Shown here piece by piece: positions 31,651-38,814 of a DNA stretch of 64,000 nt. The stretch's first letter is position 1. Every line of letters begins with the position of its first letter. The DNA lies in NCBI GenBank assembly GCA_021730785.1, contig JAKFWF010000028.1, positions 62,001-126,000 of the forward strand. Direction: 5' to 3'. The stretch is from Hyphomicrobiaceae bacterium (GTDB lineage: Bacteria; Pseudomonadota; Alphaproteobacteria; Rhizobiales; Hyphomicrobiaceae). The notes under the pieces were generated by a model. It did not search any database and was not told the origin of the DNA. It was given only the letters and a program-made list of their open reading frames with translations. The translations under genes were made by a program, and so were the position numbers.

Positions 31651-33126
31651 ATGAAGTTTGGCGAGGTATGTGCTGGCATTTCTGCGGCTTCACTGGCATG
31701 GGCGCCACTCGGCTGGTCGGCGGCGTGGTTCGCCGAGGTTAATCCGTTCGCCAGTGCCGTCCTGAAGCATCACCACGCCGACGTGCCCAACCACGGCAAC
31801 ATGGTCAAACTGATCGATCGCCTTCTGACCGAGCCATCGGATGACACCGCCGACATATGGGGCATCGACGCTCTGATGGGAGGTTGTCCGTGTCAAGATT
31901 TTTCTATCAGTGGTCTCCGGGCGTCTCTGTCCGGCGACCGTGGCAACCTCACCCTCGAATTCATAAGGCTCGCCGATGCAGTTGACGATATTCGACGCGC
32001 TCATGGGCTTGCCCCCATCTGGATCGTCTACGAGAACGTGCCCGGACTCCACAGCGTCGCGGACAACGCGTTCGGTTCCTTCATGGGCGGATTGGTCGGC
32101 AGTGATGCAGCCGTCAAGCCGCTACCAAAGCGCGGATGGACCGGTGCTGGTGTGGTTTCTGGACCCCGCCGAAGCGCCGCATGGCGGCTCAGTGACGCCC
32201 AGTACCACGGCTTGGCCCAGCGACGGAACCGCATCTTTGTCGTCGCTGGCGGAAGTGCTGGAACATGGGGACCACCTGACGCCCTACTGCCTATCATCGA
32301 AAGCATGTCTTGGCATTCTGCGCCGCGCCGAGAAACGGGGAAAGAAGTTGCCGGCAGCATTGCAGCGCGCACTAAGGGCGGCGGCGGGGCTGGACAGGCA
32401 TTCGGCGGAAACAACTCGGGGGGGGCAATTGAAGTAGCGACTGCCTGCAACGCCAAGGGCGGCTCCGGCCGCATGGACTTCGAGACCGAGACTTTCGTCA
32501 CGCACGCACTGAAGGCTGAAGGATTTGACGCATCTGAAGATGGCACGGGACGAGGGGTTCCCCTCGTCCCGATGACGATCGGGGCACTGGGGGCTAGCAT
32601 GGGCGGCGTAAGCGGAAAAGACAGTCCACTGATTGCCGGCACGATCGGCGCCGGCAAGAAGTCGGCAACATCTGGCACGACGCAGGATGCGTTCGCCGGT
32701 CTATTGGTGCCGGTGGCCTTCGACGCAACGCAAATCACGAGCCAGGACAATCGATCAAACCCACAGCCGGGCGACCCATGTCATCCACTGGCTGCCAAGG
32801 GTCGTCCGCCAGCGATCGCCTACCGCACGACTGGCAACGATGGCTGCTACGAGACCGGTGAAGTGGTCGGCGCATTGAACACGGCGACCGATCAGAACCA
32901 GTCGGTGGTGACGACACCGACGGCGGCTGTGCGCCGATTGACTCCATGCGAGTGCGAGGCACTTCAAGGATTTCCGCGAGGTTATACCGACGTGCCGTAT
33001 CGGAAGAAGAAGGCAGCCGATGGCCCGAGATACCGAGCATTGGGCAACAGCATCGCCGTACCGGTTTTGCATGCGGTAGGGGCTGGCATCGAGCGGGTGC
33101 GGAGGCAAAATGATCCGTGTGGTTGA
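31651..33126 (+). CDS. C5-cytosine DNA methyltransferase
   Basis: A 491-residue enzyme. FGEVCAGISAASLAW is the SAM-binding motif I, GGCPCQDFS holds catalytic Cys81, YENVPG is motif VI, LAQRRNRIFVVAG motif VIII, RRLTPCECEALQGFP motif IX and RYRALGNSIAVPV motif X. About 200 residues of Gly/Thr-rich repeats lie between motifs VIII and IX, longer than in a simple Dcm, and may hold one or more target-recognition units. No cognate endonuclease is visible, so an anti-restriction role is likely. Confidence 0.9.
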   Translation: MKFGEVCAGISAASLAWAPLGWSAAWFAEVNPFASAVLKHHHADVPNHGNMVKLIDRLLTEPSDDTADIWGIDALMGGCPCQDFSISGLRASLSGDRGNLTLEFIRLADAVDDIRRAHGLAPIWIVYENVPGLHSVADNAFGSFMGGLVGSDAAVKPLPKRGWTGAGVVSGPRRSAAWRLSDAQYHGLAQRRNRIFVVAGGSAGTWGPPDALLPIIESMSWHSAPRRETGKEVAGSIAARTKGGGGAGQAFGGNNSGGAIEVATACNAKGGSGRMDFETETFVTHALKAEGFDASEDGTGRGVPLVPMTIGALGASMGGVSGKDSPLIAGTIGAGKKSATSGTTQDAFAGLLVPVAFDATQITSQDNRSNPQPGDPCHPLAAKGRPPAIAYRTTGNDGCYETGEVVGALNTATDQNQSVVTTPTAAVRRLTPCECEALQGFPRGYTDVPYRKKKAADGPRYRALGNSIAVPVLHAVGAGIERVRRQNDPCG

Positions 33127-33808
33127 CGTGGAATCTACAGGGGTGGACCACACCAAGGACCGAGTAATCCAGATCGGTTCGGTTGATCTGACCAAAACCG
33201 GTGTGATCAACATCCAGCAGACGCTGGTTTCACTGCCGGAAGGAATGACGATCCCATATCAAGCCAGTGCGGTGCATCATATCACCGACGGCGACCTAGC
33301 CGGCGCCCCGCCGTTCGAGCAGGCGGTCGAGTAGTTCAAGGGGGCTGACTACTACGTCGCTTTCAACTCAAAATTCGACGCAGGCTTCCTTTCAGATGCG
33401 CTCGGCACGAAGCCCGAGCAATGGATCTGCGTCTACAAAGCGGCGTTGCGGGCGTTTCCCGATCTCGTATCGCACTCCAATCAGGCGGTCCGCTACATGC
33501 TCGGCGAGATTGAGCCTTTCGGTTTCACCCGAGCGGAACTGCCATCCCATGCCGCCGCTTCAGATTGTATAGTCACCGCAGCGATATTCCACCGGTTGCT
33601 GAAGACTGAAGGGGTGACGTTTGCGCTGATGAAGCAGTGGAGTGCGGAGCCGGCGCTGTTCACCGTGATGAACTTCGGCAAGCATGCCGGAACACGATAC
33701 GATCAGATCCCGGCAGACTATCTCGAATGGATGATCAAGCAGCATGACATGGATGAAAGCAAGAAGTTCTCGGCGCGGTACTGGCTCGATAAGCGCGCGG
33801 AAAAGTGA
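33110..33808 (+). pseudogene. DEDD 3'-5' exonuclease (PolIII-epsilon-like) with in-frame amber
   Basis: Starts MIRVVDVESTGVDHTKDRVI (ExoI acidic pair) and overlaps the methylase end. After 74 codons a TAG (33332-33334) stops it; the same frame then continues with YYVAFNSKFDAGFL (ExoII) and HAAASDCIVTAAI (ExoIII-like) to a normal stop. A single base change restores a 232-residue exonuclease. Readthrough would be needed for activity; restart at a later ATG would lose ExoI. Confidence 0.75.
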
Positions 33809-33815
33809 TTTCACG

Positions 33816-33905
33816 CCGTGGAACTACAGTTCCACGGTGAAACTGCGGTCCCAGTACGCTAAAAGTACGCTAAACCAGATGGGATTTTGGCGTCGCAGCG
33901 TACTT
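33816..33905. promoter_or_regulatory. Inverted repeat plus AGTACGCT repeat cluster
   Basis: CCGTGGAACT-AC-AGTTCCACGG is a perfect inverted repeat (33816-33837) with TTTCAC/GTGAAA flanks. Next come two tandem AGTACGCTAAA units (33853-33874) and an inverted AGCGTACTT (33897-33905). The cluster sits between convergent gene blocks in a 287-bp gap and looks like a protein-binding site. Confidence 0.5.
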
Positions 33906-33911
33906 CAGGCG

Positions 33912-33943
33912 AAAAAAAGCCCGACACGCGTGAGCGGCCGGGC
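33912..33943 (-). terminator. Minus-strand terminator (distal)
   Basis: On the minus strand a GCCCG/CGGGC stem is followed by seven T (plus-strand A run 33912-33918). Second of two terminators closing the leftward microgene block. Confidence 0.6.
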
Positions 33944-34047
33944 GGGAAGTCCAGGGAGGAAACGCCGGATGAAGGGCAATTAGTGAAACTACGTGGTTCG
34001 TTCAGTTTCATGTTGGAATTCCGGTGCGACAAAATGGGATCGAGGCT

Positions 34048-34080
34048 AAAAAAAAGCCCCCGGCGTTTCCGCCGAGGGCT
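34048..34080 (-). terminator. Minus-strand terminator (proximal)
   Basis: On the minus strand AGCCCTCGGC and GCCGGGGGCT arms pair across GGAAAC, followed by eight T (plus-strand A run 34048-34055). It lies 16 bases after the stop of the leftward membrane gene. Confidence 0.85.
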
Positions 34081-34095
34081 CTGTAGTCCAGGAAG

Positions 34096-34956
34096 TCACG
34101 ACGCTGCCTTCAAACGACGCCAGCTCGTGGTGCGCGACAGGTTGGGGAACGCCTGCTGTACGTCCTTGATCTGCGGGTCGCGACCGTGTTTCACGCGGTA
34201 TGCACGCACGAATTCGGTCGGGTCTTCCACCGGCAGTTCGGCCGGCGGCAATGGCTCCACATCGTTTGCTGGCCTTGCGGCACGGCGGTGGTTGATCTTG
34301 GCTGACGTGGCGAACCACACCAGTGCCCAGATCACGATGTCGAGCCCGAGCCCGAACGACAGAACGGAACCCTTTCGGATCGCCTCGGCAGATATACCAG
34401 TCTGCGCCAAAGCCCAGGCCCAGACCTCGGAGCCGGTGTCACCCAGCTTCGCTGCCGGTGCGCCGCCAAGCTCCTTGCGGAGCGCGTCGACGCGTGCCTG
34501 CCGTTCCTTCTCGGTACGCTCCCAGCCCTTGCAGTTGTCGGAATACGAAGCCCTGGCGCATGCTGCCTTGGCATCCTTACCCGCGAGGTCGAGCCGTTCT
34601 TGTGCACGGACGAGCTCGGCCTCGAGGAGCTTGCGCCCTTCGCCCGACTGCTTCGCCTCTGCGACCTTGACTTCCTTGATCTCGCCCGTGCGACCCACCG
34701 TGGCAGGGAGTGAGTACGCCAGAAAGGCGACGAAGGCGACGAACAGCGCCATCGCTATGCCGCGGGCTTTCGACCGCAGCGCGCCTTCGATGAACACTGG
34801 GAGAAGTGCCAGTGTGATCATCGCGAGAACCATGCTGGCTTTTGTGAACGGCGAGCCACCTTCAGTGTATTCCAGACCGCCGACAATCTGGAGCAGCAGG
34901 AGCACGCCGGCCAGAGCCATTGCGCCATACTGCGTAACCGTGGTAGTTGTCTTCAT
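34096..34956 (-). CDS. Polytopic membrane protein with cytoplasmic coil (286 aa)
   Basis: Starts at ATG behind GGAGGAG. Three helices near the N-terminus (MALAGVLLLLQIVGG, VLAMITLALLPVFI, IAMALFVAFVAFLAYSL) are followed by a charged helical region (RKLLEAELVRAQERLDLAGK), a fourth helix (FGLGLDIVIWALVWFATS) and a basic C-terminus with an HTH-like end (IKDVQQAFPNLSRTTSWRRL). The layout suggests a membrane-linked sensor or DNA-tethering protein. Terminal gene of the leftward block. Confidence 0.7.
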   Translation of the reverse strand: MKTTTTVTQYGAMALAGVLLLLQIVGGLEYTEGGSPFTKASMVLAMITLALLPVFIEGALRSKARGIAMALFVAFVAFLAYSLPATVGRTGEIKEVKVAEAKQSGEGRKLLEAELVRAQERLDLAGKDAKAACARASYSDNCKGWERTEKERQARVDALRKELGGAPAAKLGDTGSEVWAWALAQTGISAEAIRKGSVLSFGLGLDIVIWALVWFATSAKINHRRAARPANDVEPLPPAELPVEDPTEFVRAYRVKHGRDPQIKDVQQAFPNLSRTTSWRRLKAAS

Positions 34957-35087
34957 CTGCTTTTTCTCCTCCAGGGTTTTAGCAGACACAATTCGGCCCG
35001 TCACGTTTGCCGCGTGGCGGGCCGGCGCGCTTTTGGAAGCACGCACGCCGAAGCCCGAGTCACGCTTTCGCGCGCCCGGGCTGGTAT

Positions 35088-35186
35088 TCATTCGTCGATG
35101 TAGTTCACGATCATCCCGATCATGCCGATGGTTATCCCGACGGCACCGAACGCGTAGAGGATCGAGTGGAGCACGAGTGCTTCCAT
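35088..35186 (-). CDS. Membrane microprotein (32 aa)
   Basis: ATG behind GGAGAG. A single hydrophobic helix (LYAFGAVGITIGMIGMIVNY). Too short for family assignment; position within a run of similar microgenes supports it. Confidence 0.55.
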   Translation of the reverse strand: MEALVLHSILYAFGAVGITIGMIGMIVNYIDE

Positions 35187-35298
35187 GTGTTCTCTCCAAG
35201 GTTTTGAGGTACGCTCACACTCCGAGCGTTTGCCGCGCCCGGCCTGGCTGAGCAGGCCAACCGCCTGTCAAGGAATACTTGACAGGCGGGTAGGCTGA

Positions 35299-35511
35299 TC
35301 AGATCCGATGAATGTAGGTGTCGTCGATCTCGTCACGCACGACTATCGAGGCGAGATACCCCTCTGGACGGGGCACCGTGACGTGCAGGACTGAGATGGT
35401 GATGAGTTCCCCACCATACTCAGATTCGAGGCGATCCACTGCGGTTTGTCTGTCGACGTCGCCGCAAATGTTCCCGACCTCGTTCGTGGCCAGATAGAAA
35501 GTCTGCTGCAT
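35299..35511 (-). CDS. Small phage protein (70 aa)
   Basis: ATG behind GGAGG. Beta-alpha pattern (QQTFYLATNEVGNICGDVDR ... YLASIVVRDEIDDTY). Similar overall plan to the 95-aa gene three genes upstream. Confidence 0.62.
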   Translation of the reverse strand: MQQTFYLATNEVGNICGDVDRQTAVDRLESEYGGELITISVLHVTVPRPEGYLASIVVRDEIDDTYIHRI

Positions 35512-35603
35512 TTGCTGCCTCCGGTAGCCTCTCACGCACTCAGCCCGACGCACGATTGCTCGTGGCCGGGCTGGGGGTCACATATTCGTCGCTTCAGATC
35601 TCC

Positions 35604-35762
35604 TCACGAATTCCTGTCCCGCAGCCAGTCCAGTCCTAACAAAGCCAGGAACAAGGCGGCAGCCCCTAGACTCGAGATCCAGAGATTGCCGCCTATCGCC
35701 CATCCAAGAGCGAGGCCGACAACGGCTGTCAGGGCCATGAATGTGATATTGACGATTGGCAT
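35604..35762 (-). CDS. Two-helix membrane microprotein (52 aa)
   Basis: ATG behind AAAGGA. Two transmembrane helices (FMALTAVVGLALGWAIGG and ISSLGAAALFLALLGL) with a short charged tail. Function unknown. Confidence 0.6.
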   Translation of the reverse strand: MPIVNITFMALTAVVGLALGWAIGGNLWISSLGAAALFLALLGLDWLRDRNS

Positions 35763-35892
35763 GGTAGTCCTTTCTGGTGGCCAAGGGGTGCCACCTACGC
35801 CAAAGCCCCTGTCACCGGTTGTCTGGTGCAGGGGCTCCAGTTGCTACTAACGACTTAGGCCCCGGAACACCTTGCGGTGCCGGGGCCGGTCG

Positions 35893-36180
35893 TCACTGCG
35901 ACTTCGTTTCGAAAGACACTTCAGCAGCCTTGCGGCAGAGAGACAGGACGCGTCCGATTTCGGCTTCATCCTGTCCGTTCTCGACTTCTCGCCAGCCAGC
36001 AGGAGCCTCAAACACAACGTAACCACTGCTGTTCGAGAACGGCAGTTGTGTTACCTCGTGTTCGCGATCCTGGCTGCCGAGCTCTCGGTCAATGGCGGCG
36101 CAGGCTTCAACCGGGCTGTCGGCGTTGACTTCGCCCCAGACAAATCCGCTGTTGTTGTCGATGAGAGCGTAGTGGGTCAT
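35893..36180 (-). CDS. Small phage protein (95 aa)
   Basis: THYALIDNNSGFVWGEVNAD and VEACAAIDRELGS give a beta-alpha fold like that of small phage accessory proteins. Codon use is host-like. No family recognised. Confidence 0.65.
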   Translation of the reverse strand: MTHYALIDNNSGFVWGEVNADSPVEACAAIDRELGSQDREHEVTQLPFSNSSGYVVFEAPAGWREVENGQDEAEIGRVLSLCRKAAEVSFETKSQ

Positions 36181-36308
36181 GATTTATTCTCCATTTGCTT
36201 CTAACGACTACGGCCCGCTTGCCGATTGCTCGGGGTTGGCGGGGGTAGTAGGCTCATCAGTCGGGGTTTCTCATCCCCGAGACCGCCCGATATTCAGGGC
36301 GGTTTCGC

Positions 36309-36494
36309 CTATAAAGTTGTCTTTCGTGACCATGCCCACTGCCAAGCCTCTTTCGCCATCATACAGAACATGACCGCGTTGAATGCGGCAAGTACTTTGA
36401 AGAAGATCGAGTGGTCCCAGGCTATTATGTGTACGGCCGTTGCTATGGCCACGATGAAAAAAAACGACATCGTGGCTGCGATCACGTAGCGCAT
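36309..36494 (-). CDS. Two-helix membrane protein (61 aa)
   Basis: Helices VIAATMSFFFIVAIATAVHI and FFKVLAAFNAVMFCMMA, then a short basic tail. Function unknown. Confidence 0.6.
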   Translation of the reverse strand: MRYVIAATMSFFFIVAIATAVHIIAWDHSIFFKVLAAFNAVMFCMMAKEAWQWAWSRKTTL

Positions 36495-36584
36495 GCTGAT
36501 TTACTCCGGTTGGCGTTTACTTGGCTCATCAGCGGCAGTATCTCTCTGCCGGACACGGTGATTTGCGCCACCGTGTTTCGCCAC

Positions 36585-36815
36585 TTACGCATCTTCACTT
36601 TCGAGAACCGCATCGGCCCATTCGTCGAAGTTTGCATATCCACTGATCAGCATCGCCGACACGATCAGGTTGGTGCTGGGATCTAGTCCAGCACGCCGCC
36701 CTGCTTCGGAAAACCCCATGTCGTAGCGGAAGTACTTACCGTTCCAACTCGAATCCCTGATCGCGTAGGTGTCCTTGATAGCCTGTGCGAGTTCGCGCTT
36801 GCCTTGTGCGTTCAT
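36585..36815 (-). CDS. Small phage protein (76 aa)
   Basis: ATG with GGAG upstream. NAQGKRELAQAIKDTYAIRD and LDPSTNLIVSAMLISGYANF are helical. First clear gene of the leftward microgene block. Confidence 0.62.
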   Translation of the reverse strand: MNAQGKRELAQAIKDTYAIRDSSWNGKYFRYDMGFSEAGRRAGLDPSTNLIVSAMLISGYANFDEWADAVLESEDA

Positions 36816-37153
36816 ATTGCAGTCTCCGTTGGCTCATCAGACCAGCAGTCAGCTGGTGACCGACCAAAGCCGGTTTCGCCATTTGACGCGACCGGCATAT
36901 ACCGCCGGAATTCCCGAGCACATCCCCAATGCCATTGAAGAACGGCATAGCTTCGCCATTCCCTGCTTTGGGGTTGTGTTCGGCTTTCAAGGAGTCCCGT
37001 CCTTCGGCTTGACCATCTCCCACCATGCTCCCGGCATCTGGTCCGGGGTGCCTCGTCGGCTTGGTCGCCAATTGCTTTCGACCATCTTGGGGGTAGCGGG
37101 GCCTCACGGTGGAAGGTGAGGCATGAGGGGCTTGATCACGTCTTGATAATGTA
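36816..37153 (-). other. Leader region of the leftward block, no clear gene
   Basis: Between the promoter and the first clear gene lie about 330 bases. Possible short frames on the minus strand include one of 32 codons (36987-37085, begins MVESNWRPSRRG) without a convincing ribosome site. A long leader RNA is the alternative. Confidence 0.35.
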
Positions 37154-37182
37154 AATATAGGATATCTGCGTATATACGTCAA
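37154..37182 (-). promoter_or_regulatory. Sigma-70-like promoter driving the leftward microgene block
   Basis: On the minus strand TTGACG (37177-37182) and TATATT (37154-37159) are separated by 17 bases in an AT-rich island that stands out from the GC-rich surroundings. Best promoter match I found in the prophage. Confidence 0.65.
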
Positions 37183-37265
37183 GGGGCGACAACAGATTAT
37201 TGTTCACTTTGTCGTGACCATACGTGACTATTGACGTGTGTCTGTGGCAATGCTACGTCAGATCC

Positions 37266-37436
37266 ATGGAAAATCGTCTCGCCATTGGCCTTAAATTGCC
37301 TCCATCGCTTGTCGATAGGCTTGATGACGCGCGCAAGCGAATGCCGGCGCCCCCAACCAGAACCGCATGCATTGAGGCGGCGATTGAGCAATGGGTTGCG
37401 CAGTTTGAGCGCAAGCGAGAGAGGGTGAAGCCATGA
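37266..37436 (+). CDS. Ribbon-helix-helix protein (56 aa)
   Basis: RLAIGLKLPPSLVDRLDDAR then TRTACIEAAIEQWVAQFER is the strand-helix-helix pattern of Arc/CopG-type regulators. It stands divergent to the leftward promoter, so it may control both directions. Confidence 0.7.
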   Translation: MENRLAIGLKLPPSLVDRLDDARKRMPAPPTRTACIEAAIEQWVAQFERKRERVKP

Positions 37437-37603
37437 CCATGCGAACCGCTACACAGTTCAAAGCCGAGTGCATGCGCCGTCTGCGCGAGAAGTATCCAGA
37501 GCCAACACCGAAAGACCAGTGGATCATTATCTGCGGCGACTGCTTCGATCGTGGCAAGGACGCTGCGCTTGCAGATCATCATGCCGGCTTGAAGCCGAAC
37601 TGA
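37433..37603 (+). CDS. Hypothetical phage protein (56 aa)
   Basis: ATGA-coupled to the RHH gene. Contains KYPEPTPKDQWIIICGDCFD. No family recognised. Confidence 0.58.
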   Translation: MTMRTATQFKAECMRRLREKYPEPTPKDQWIIICGDCFDRGKDAALADHHAGLKPN

Positions 37604-37612
37604 GGACTTGGA

Positions 37613-37765
37613 ATGGCCAGACAACGAGAGACTATCGGCACCGTTATGGCTGTGGCTTTCGGAGCTTTCGCAATGGCGTGTGCTGGCAATGAAGGGTCGG
37701 TGACGGCATGGGTCGGAATTTTCGCAGCATTCGCCAGTGGCGCAATATGCGCAATACCCCCATGA
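37613..37765 (+). CDS. Small membrane protein (50 aa)
   Basis: Two hydrophobic stretches (TVMAVAFGAFAMACAG and AWVGIFAAFASGAICAI). Its stop overlaps the next start (ATGA). Confidence 0.55.
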   Translation: MARQRETIGTVMAVAFGAFAMACAGNEGSVTAWVGIFAAFASGAICAIPP

Positions 37766-37926
37766 CCGCGCTTCGCCAGTTCCTCGCCCGAGCGATCGTG
37801 ATCGACTACATCATCTATCGAGACCTTTGGGACAAGTACGTTCTACGGGTGCCTAAACGGAAAATATCCCGGCCACGCGCCAGAGATGGGTCTCTGCAGG
37901 CGTGGGTGAATAAGAATTGGATGTGA
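37762..37926 (+). CDS. Small basic protein (54 aa)
   Basis: LRQFLARAIVIDYIIYRDLW then a basic tail (LRVPKRKISRPRARDG). Its stop codon lies in the left arm of the long palindrome that follows. An ATG 54 bases upstream is possible; the coupled start is preferred. Confidence 0.55.
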   Translation: MTALRQFLARAIVIDYIIYRDLWDKYVLRVPKRKISRPRARDGSLQAWVNKNWM

Positions 37927-37973
37927 AGTTTATCGAAGTTATCAAAAAAATCATAACTTCGATAAACTTCACA
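37922..37973. repeat. Perfect long inverted repeat (21-bp arms, 10-base loop)
   Basis: Bases 37922-37942 are the exact reverse complement of 37953-37973, with the loop CAAAAAAATC. Each arm contains related half-sites GAAGTTTATC and GAAGTTATC. AT-rich in a GC-rich phage. The T-less flanks argue against a simple terminator; a hairpin this strong could block transcription, process RNA or bind a dimeric protein. Confidence 0.85.
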
Positions 37974-38105
37974 CGCGACGTTGAATAAGCTGTGAATTAT
38001 TGACGCGTTTGCAGGACGCTATCGGTCGCGCCGCCTGCTAGCGCAAGAGGCTCGCACTATCAGCGCCACCGACCTCGCTACACTTGGCGCCGGCTCCGCG
38101 CCGGC

Positions 38106-38140
38106 TGCGACATCTTGTCATATGTCATTGTCTGCTCTTG
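38106..38140 (+). repeat. Noncoding copy of a segment of the 59763 gene
   Basis: TGCGACATCTTGTCATAT is identical to the segment starting at 59775, and after an imperfect stretch GCTCTTGCGGTG is again identical. Here no start codon opens the frame (CDILSY can be read but only after a stop at 38001 with no usable start), so this looks like a partial duplicate or a shared nucleic-acid element. The region 37974-38346 holds no other gene I can support. Confidence 0.5.
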
Positions 38141-38346
38141 CGGTGTGGCCGCGCCGCATGTATCCCTAGACCTACAGTCACACACTGTGCCTCGATATCG
38201 GGGACCGTGATCTGTTCTGGCGCTTGTCCTAACGACAACAGCGCGTAGCACCACGCAGACCCCAAAATCTACGGTTGCTCAACGCCTGTAAGTCTAGGCT
38301 TTTGCTGGTATTTTTGCCCTGATATCCAATCGTCAGGAGCATTCAA

Positions 38347-38448
38347 ATGGCTTCCTTCAGACGCGCATCGCTTGTTTCTCAGCCCATGACCGACGAGGTC
38401 CGGTGGCTAGCGGAACGCATGCGCTCAAGCTGGCCAAGTAGCATCTGA
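38347..38448 (+). CDS. Microprotein (33 aa)
   Basis: ATG behind CAGGAG. One charged helix (PMTDEVRWLAERMRSSW). Directly followed by a terminator, forming a tiny transcription unit. Confidence 0.42.
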   Translation: MASFRRASLVSQPMTDEVRWLAERMRSSWPSSI

Positions 38449-38471
38449 CTCTCGATCTGTTCCATCCCCAA

Positions 38472-38504
38472 CGCCTCGGGCTGCGTATCGCCCGGGGCGT
38501 TTTT
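38472..38504 (+). terminator. Rho-independent terminator
   Basis: CGCCTCGGGC (38472-38481) pairs with GCCCGGGGCG (38490-38499) and five T follow. It isolates the small genes before it from the late operon. Confidence 0.85.
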
Positions 38505-38520
38505 CGTTCTGGAGCGCCCC

Positions 38521-38607
38521 TTGCTCAACGAATTAGTCATCCTGTTCGTGATCGTCCTCGTCGCCTGTTCGGCGATGAACGCACGAGATCCCTTCGATGG
38601 CATGTAA
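38521..38607 (+). CDS. Lipoprotein-like microprotein (28 aa)
   Basis: TTG start behind GGAG. LVILFVIVLVACSAM is a hydrophobic signal ending in a lipobox-like VAC. It could be a small lipoprotein such as an outer spanin, but there is no partner in the usual nested arrangement. Confidence 0.42.
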   Translation: MLNELVILFVIVLVACSAMNARDPFDGM

Positions 38608-38764
38608 GTGTGCGGAGATACGTCGCGATCTCGGCTCTGCCACCCGTCGCGGCTCGCTCACTGACGCGGCAAGGGCTGCCGGTAATGGTGCGGTCGAAAT
38701 GCTGAAACAGGCGAAGACGCTGGCACCCCCTGCCGTCACTCGCATCATATCTGGCAGGCGCTGA
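38597..38764 (+). CDS. Small basic protein (55 aa)
   Basis: Overlaps the preceding gene by 11 bases. ACKCAEIRRDLGSATRRGSL then a helical tail. A Cys pair near the N-terminus. No family recognised. Confidence 0.5.
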   Translation: MACKCAEIRRDLGSATRRGSLTDAARAAGNGAVEMLKQAKTLAPPAVTRIISGRR

Positions 38765-38814
38765 CATTAACGTCTTCCCCGCCCTAAGGGTCGGGGTTTC
38801 TCGGATAAGATTAG

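Noticed and set aside
20997-33808. Genome-wide TAG recoding in the phage
   Set aside because: The excisionase-like gene, the integrase and the 42657 gene end in TAG, so TAG is used as a stop; occasional suppression or simple mutation is kept as the explanation for the two ambers.
33887-35251. A 454-codon plus-strand frame over the leftward membrane gene
   Set aside because: Ser/Arg-rich shadow; the minus strand has good starts, ribosome sites and terminators.
36769-37119. A 116-codon plus-strand frame in the gap before the ribbon-helix-helix gene
   Set aside because: No ribosome site, overlaps the start of a better minus-strand gene, and lacks protein-like composition.
37922-37973. Protelomerase resolution site (linear plasmid-prophage telomere)
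   Set aside because: The centre is a 10-base non-palindromic A-rich loop, no protelomerase gene is visible, and integration at a tRNA with a tyrosine integrase is clear.
38770-38800. IS200/IS605-type end hairpin (CCCC...GGGG followed by TTTCTC)
   Set aside because: Similar GC-rich hairpins occur at 26964 and 36262, but no TnpA/TnpB gene or element boundaries are seen; too short to support a mobile element.
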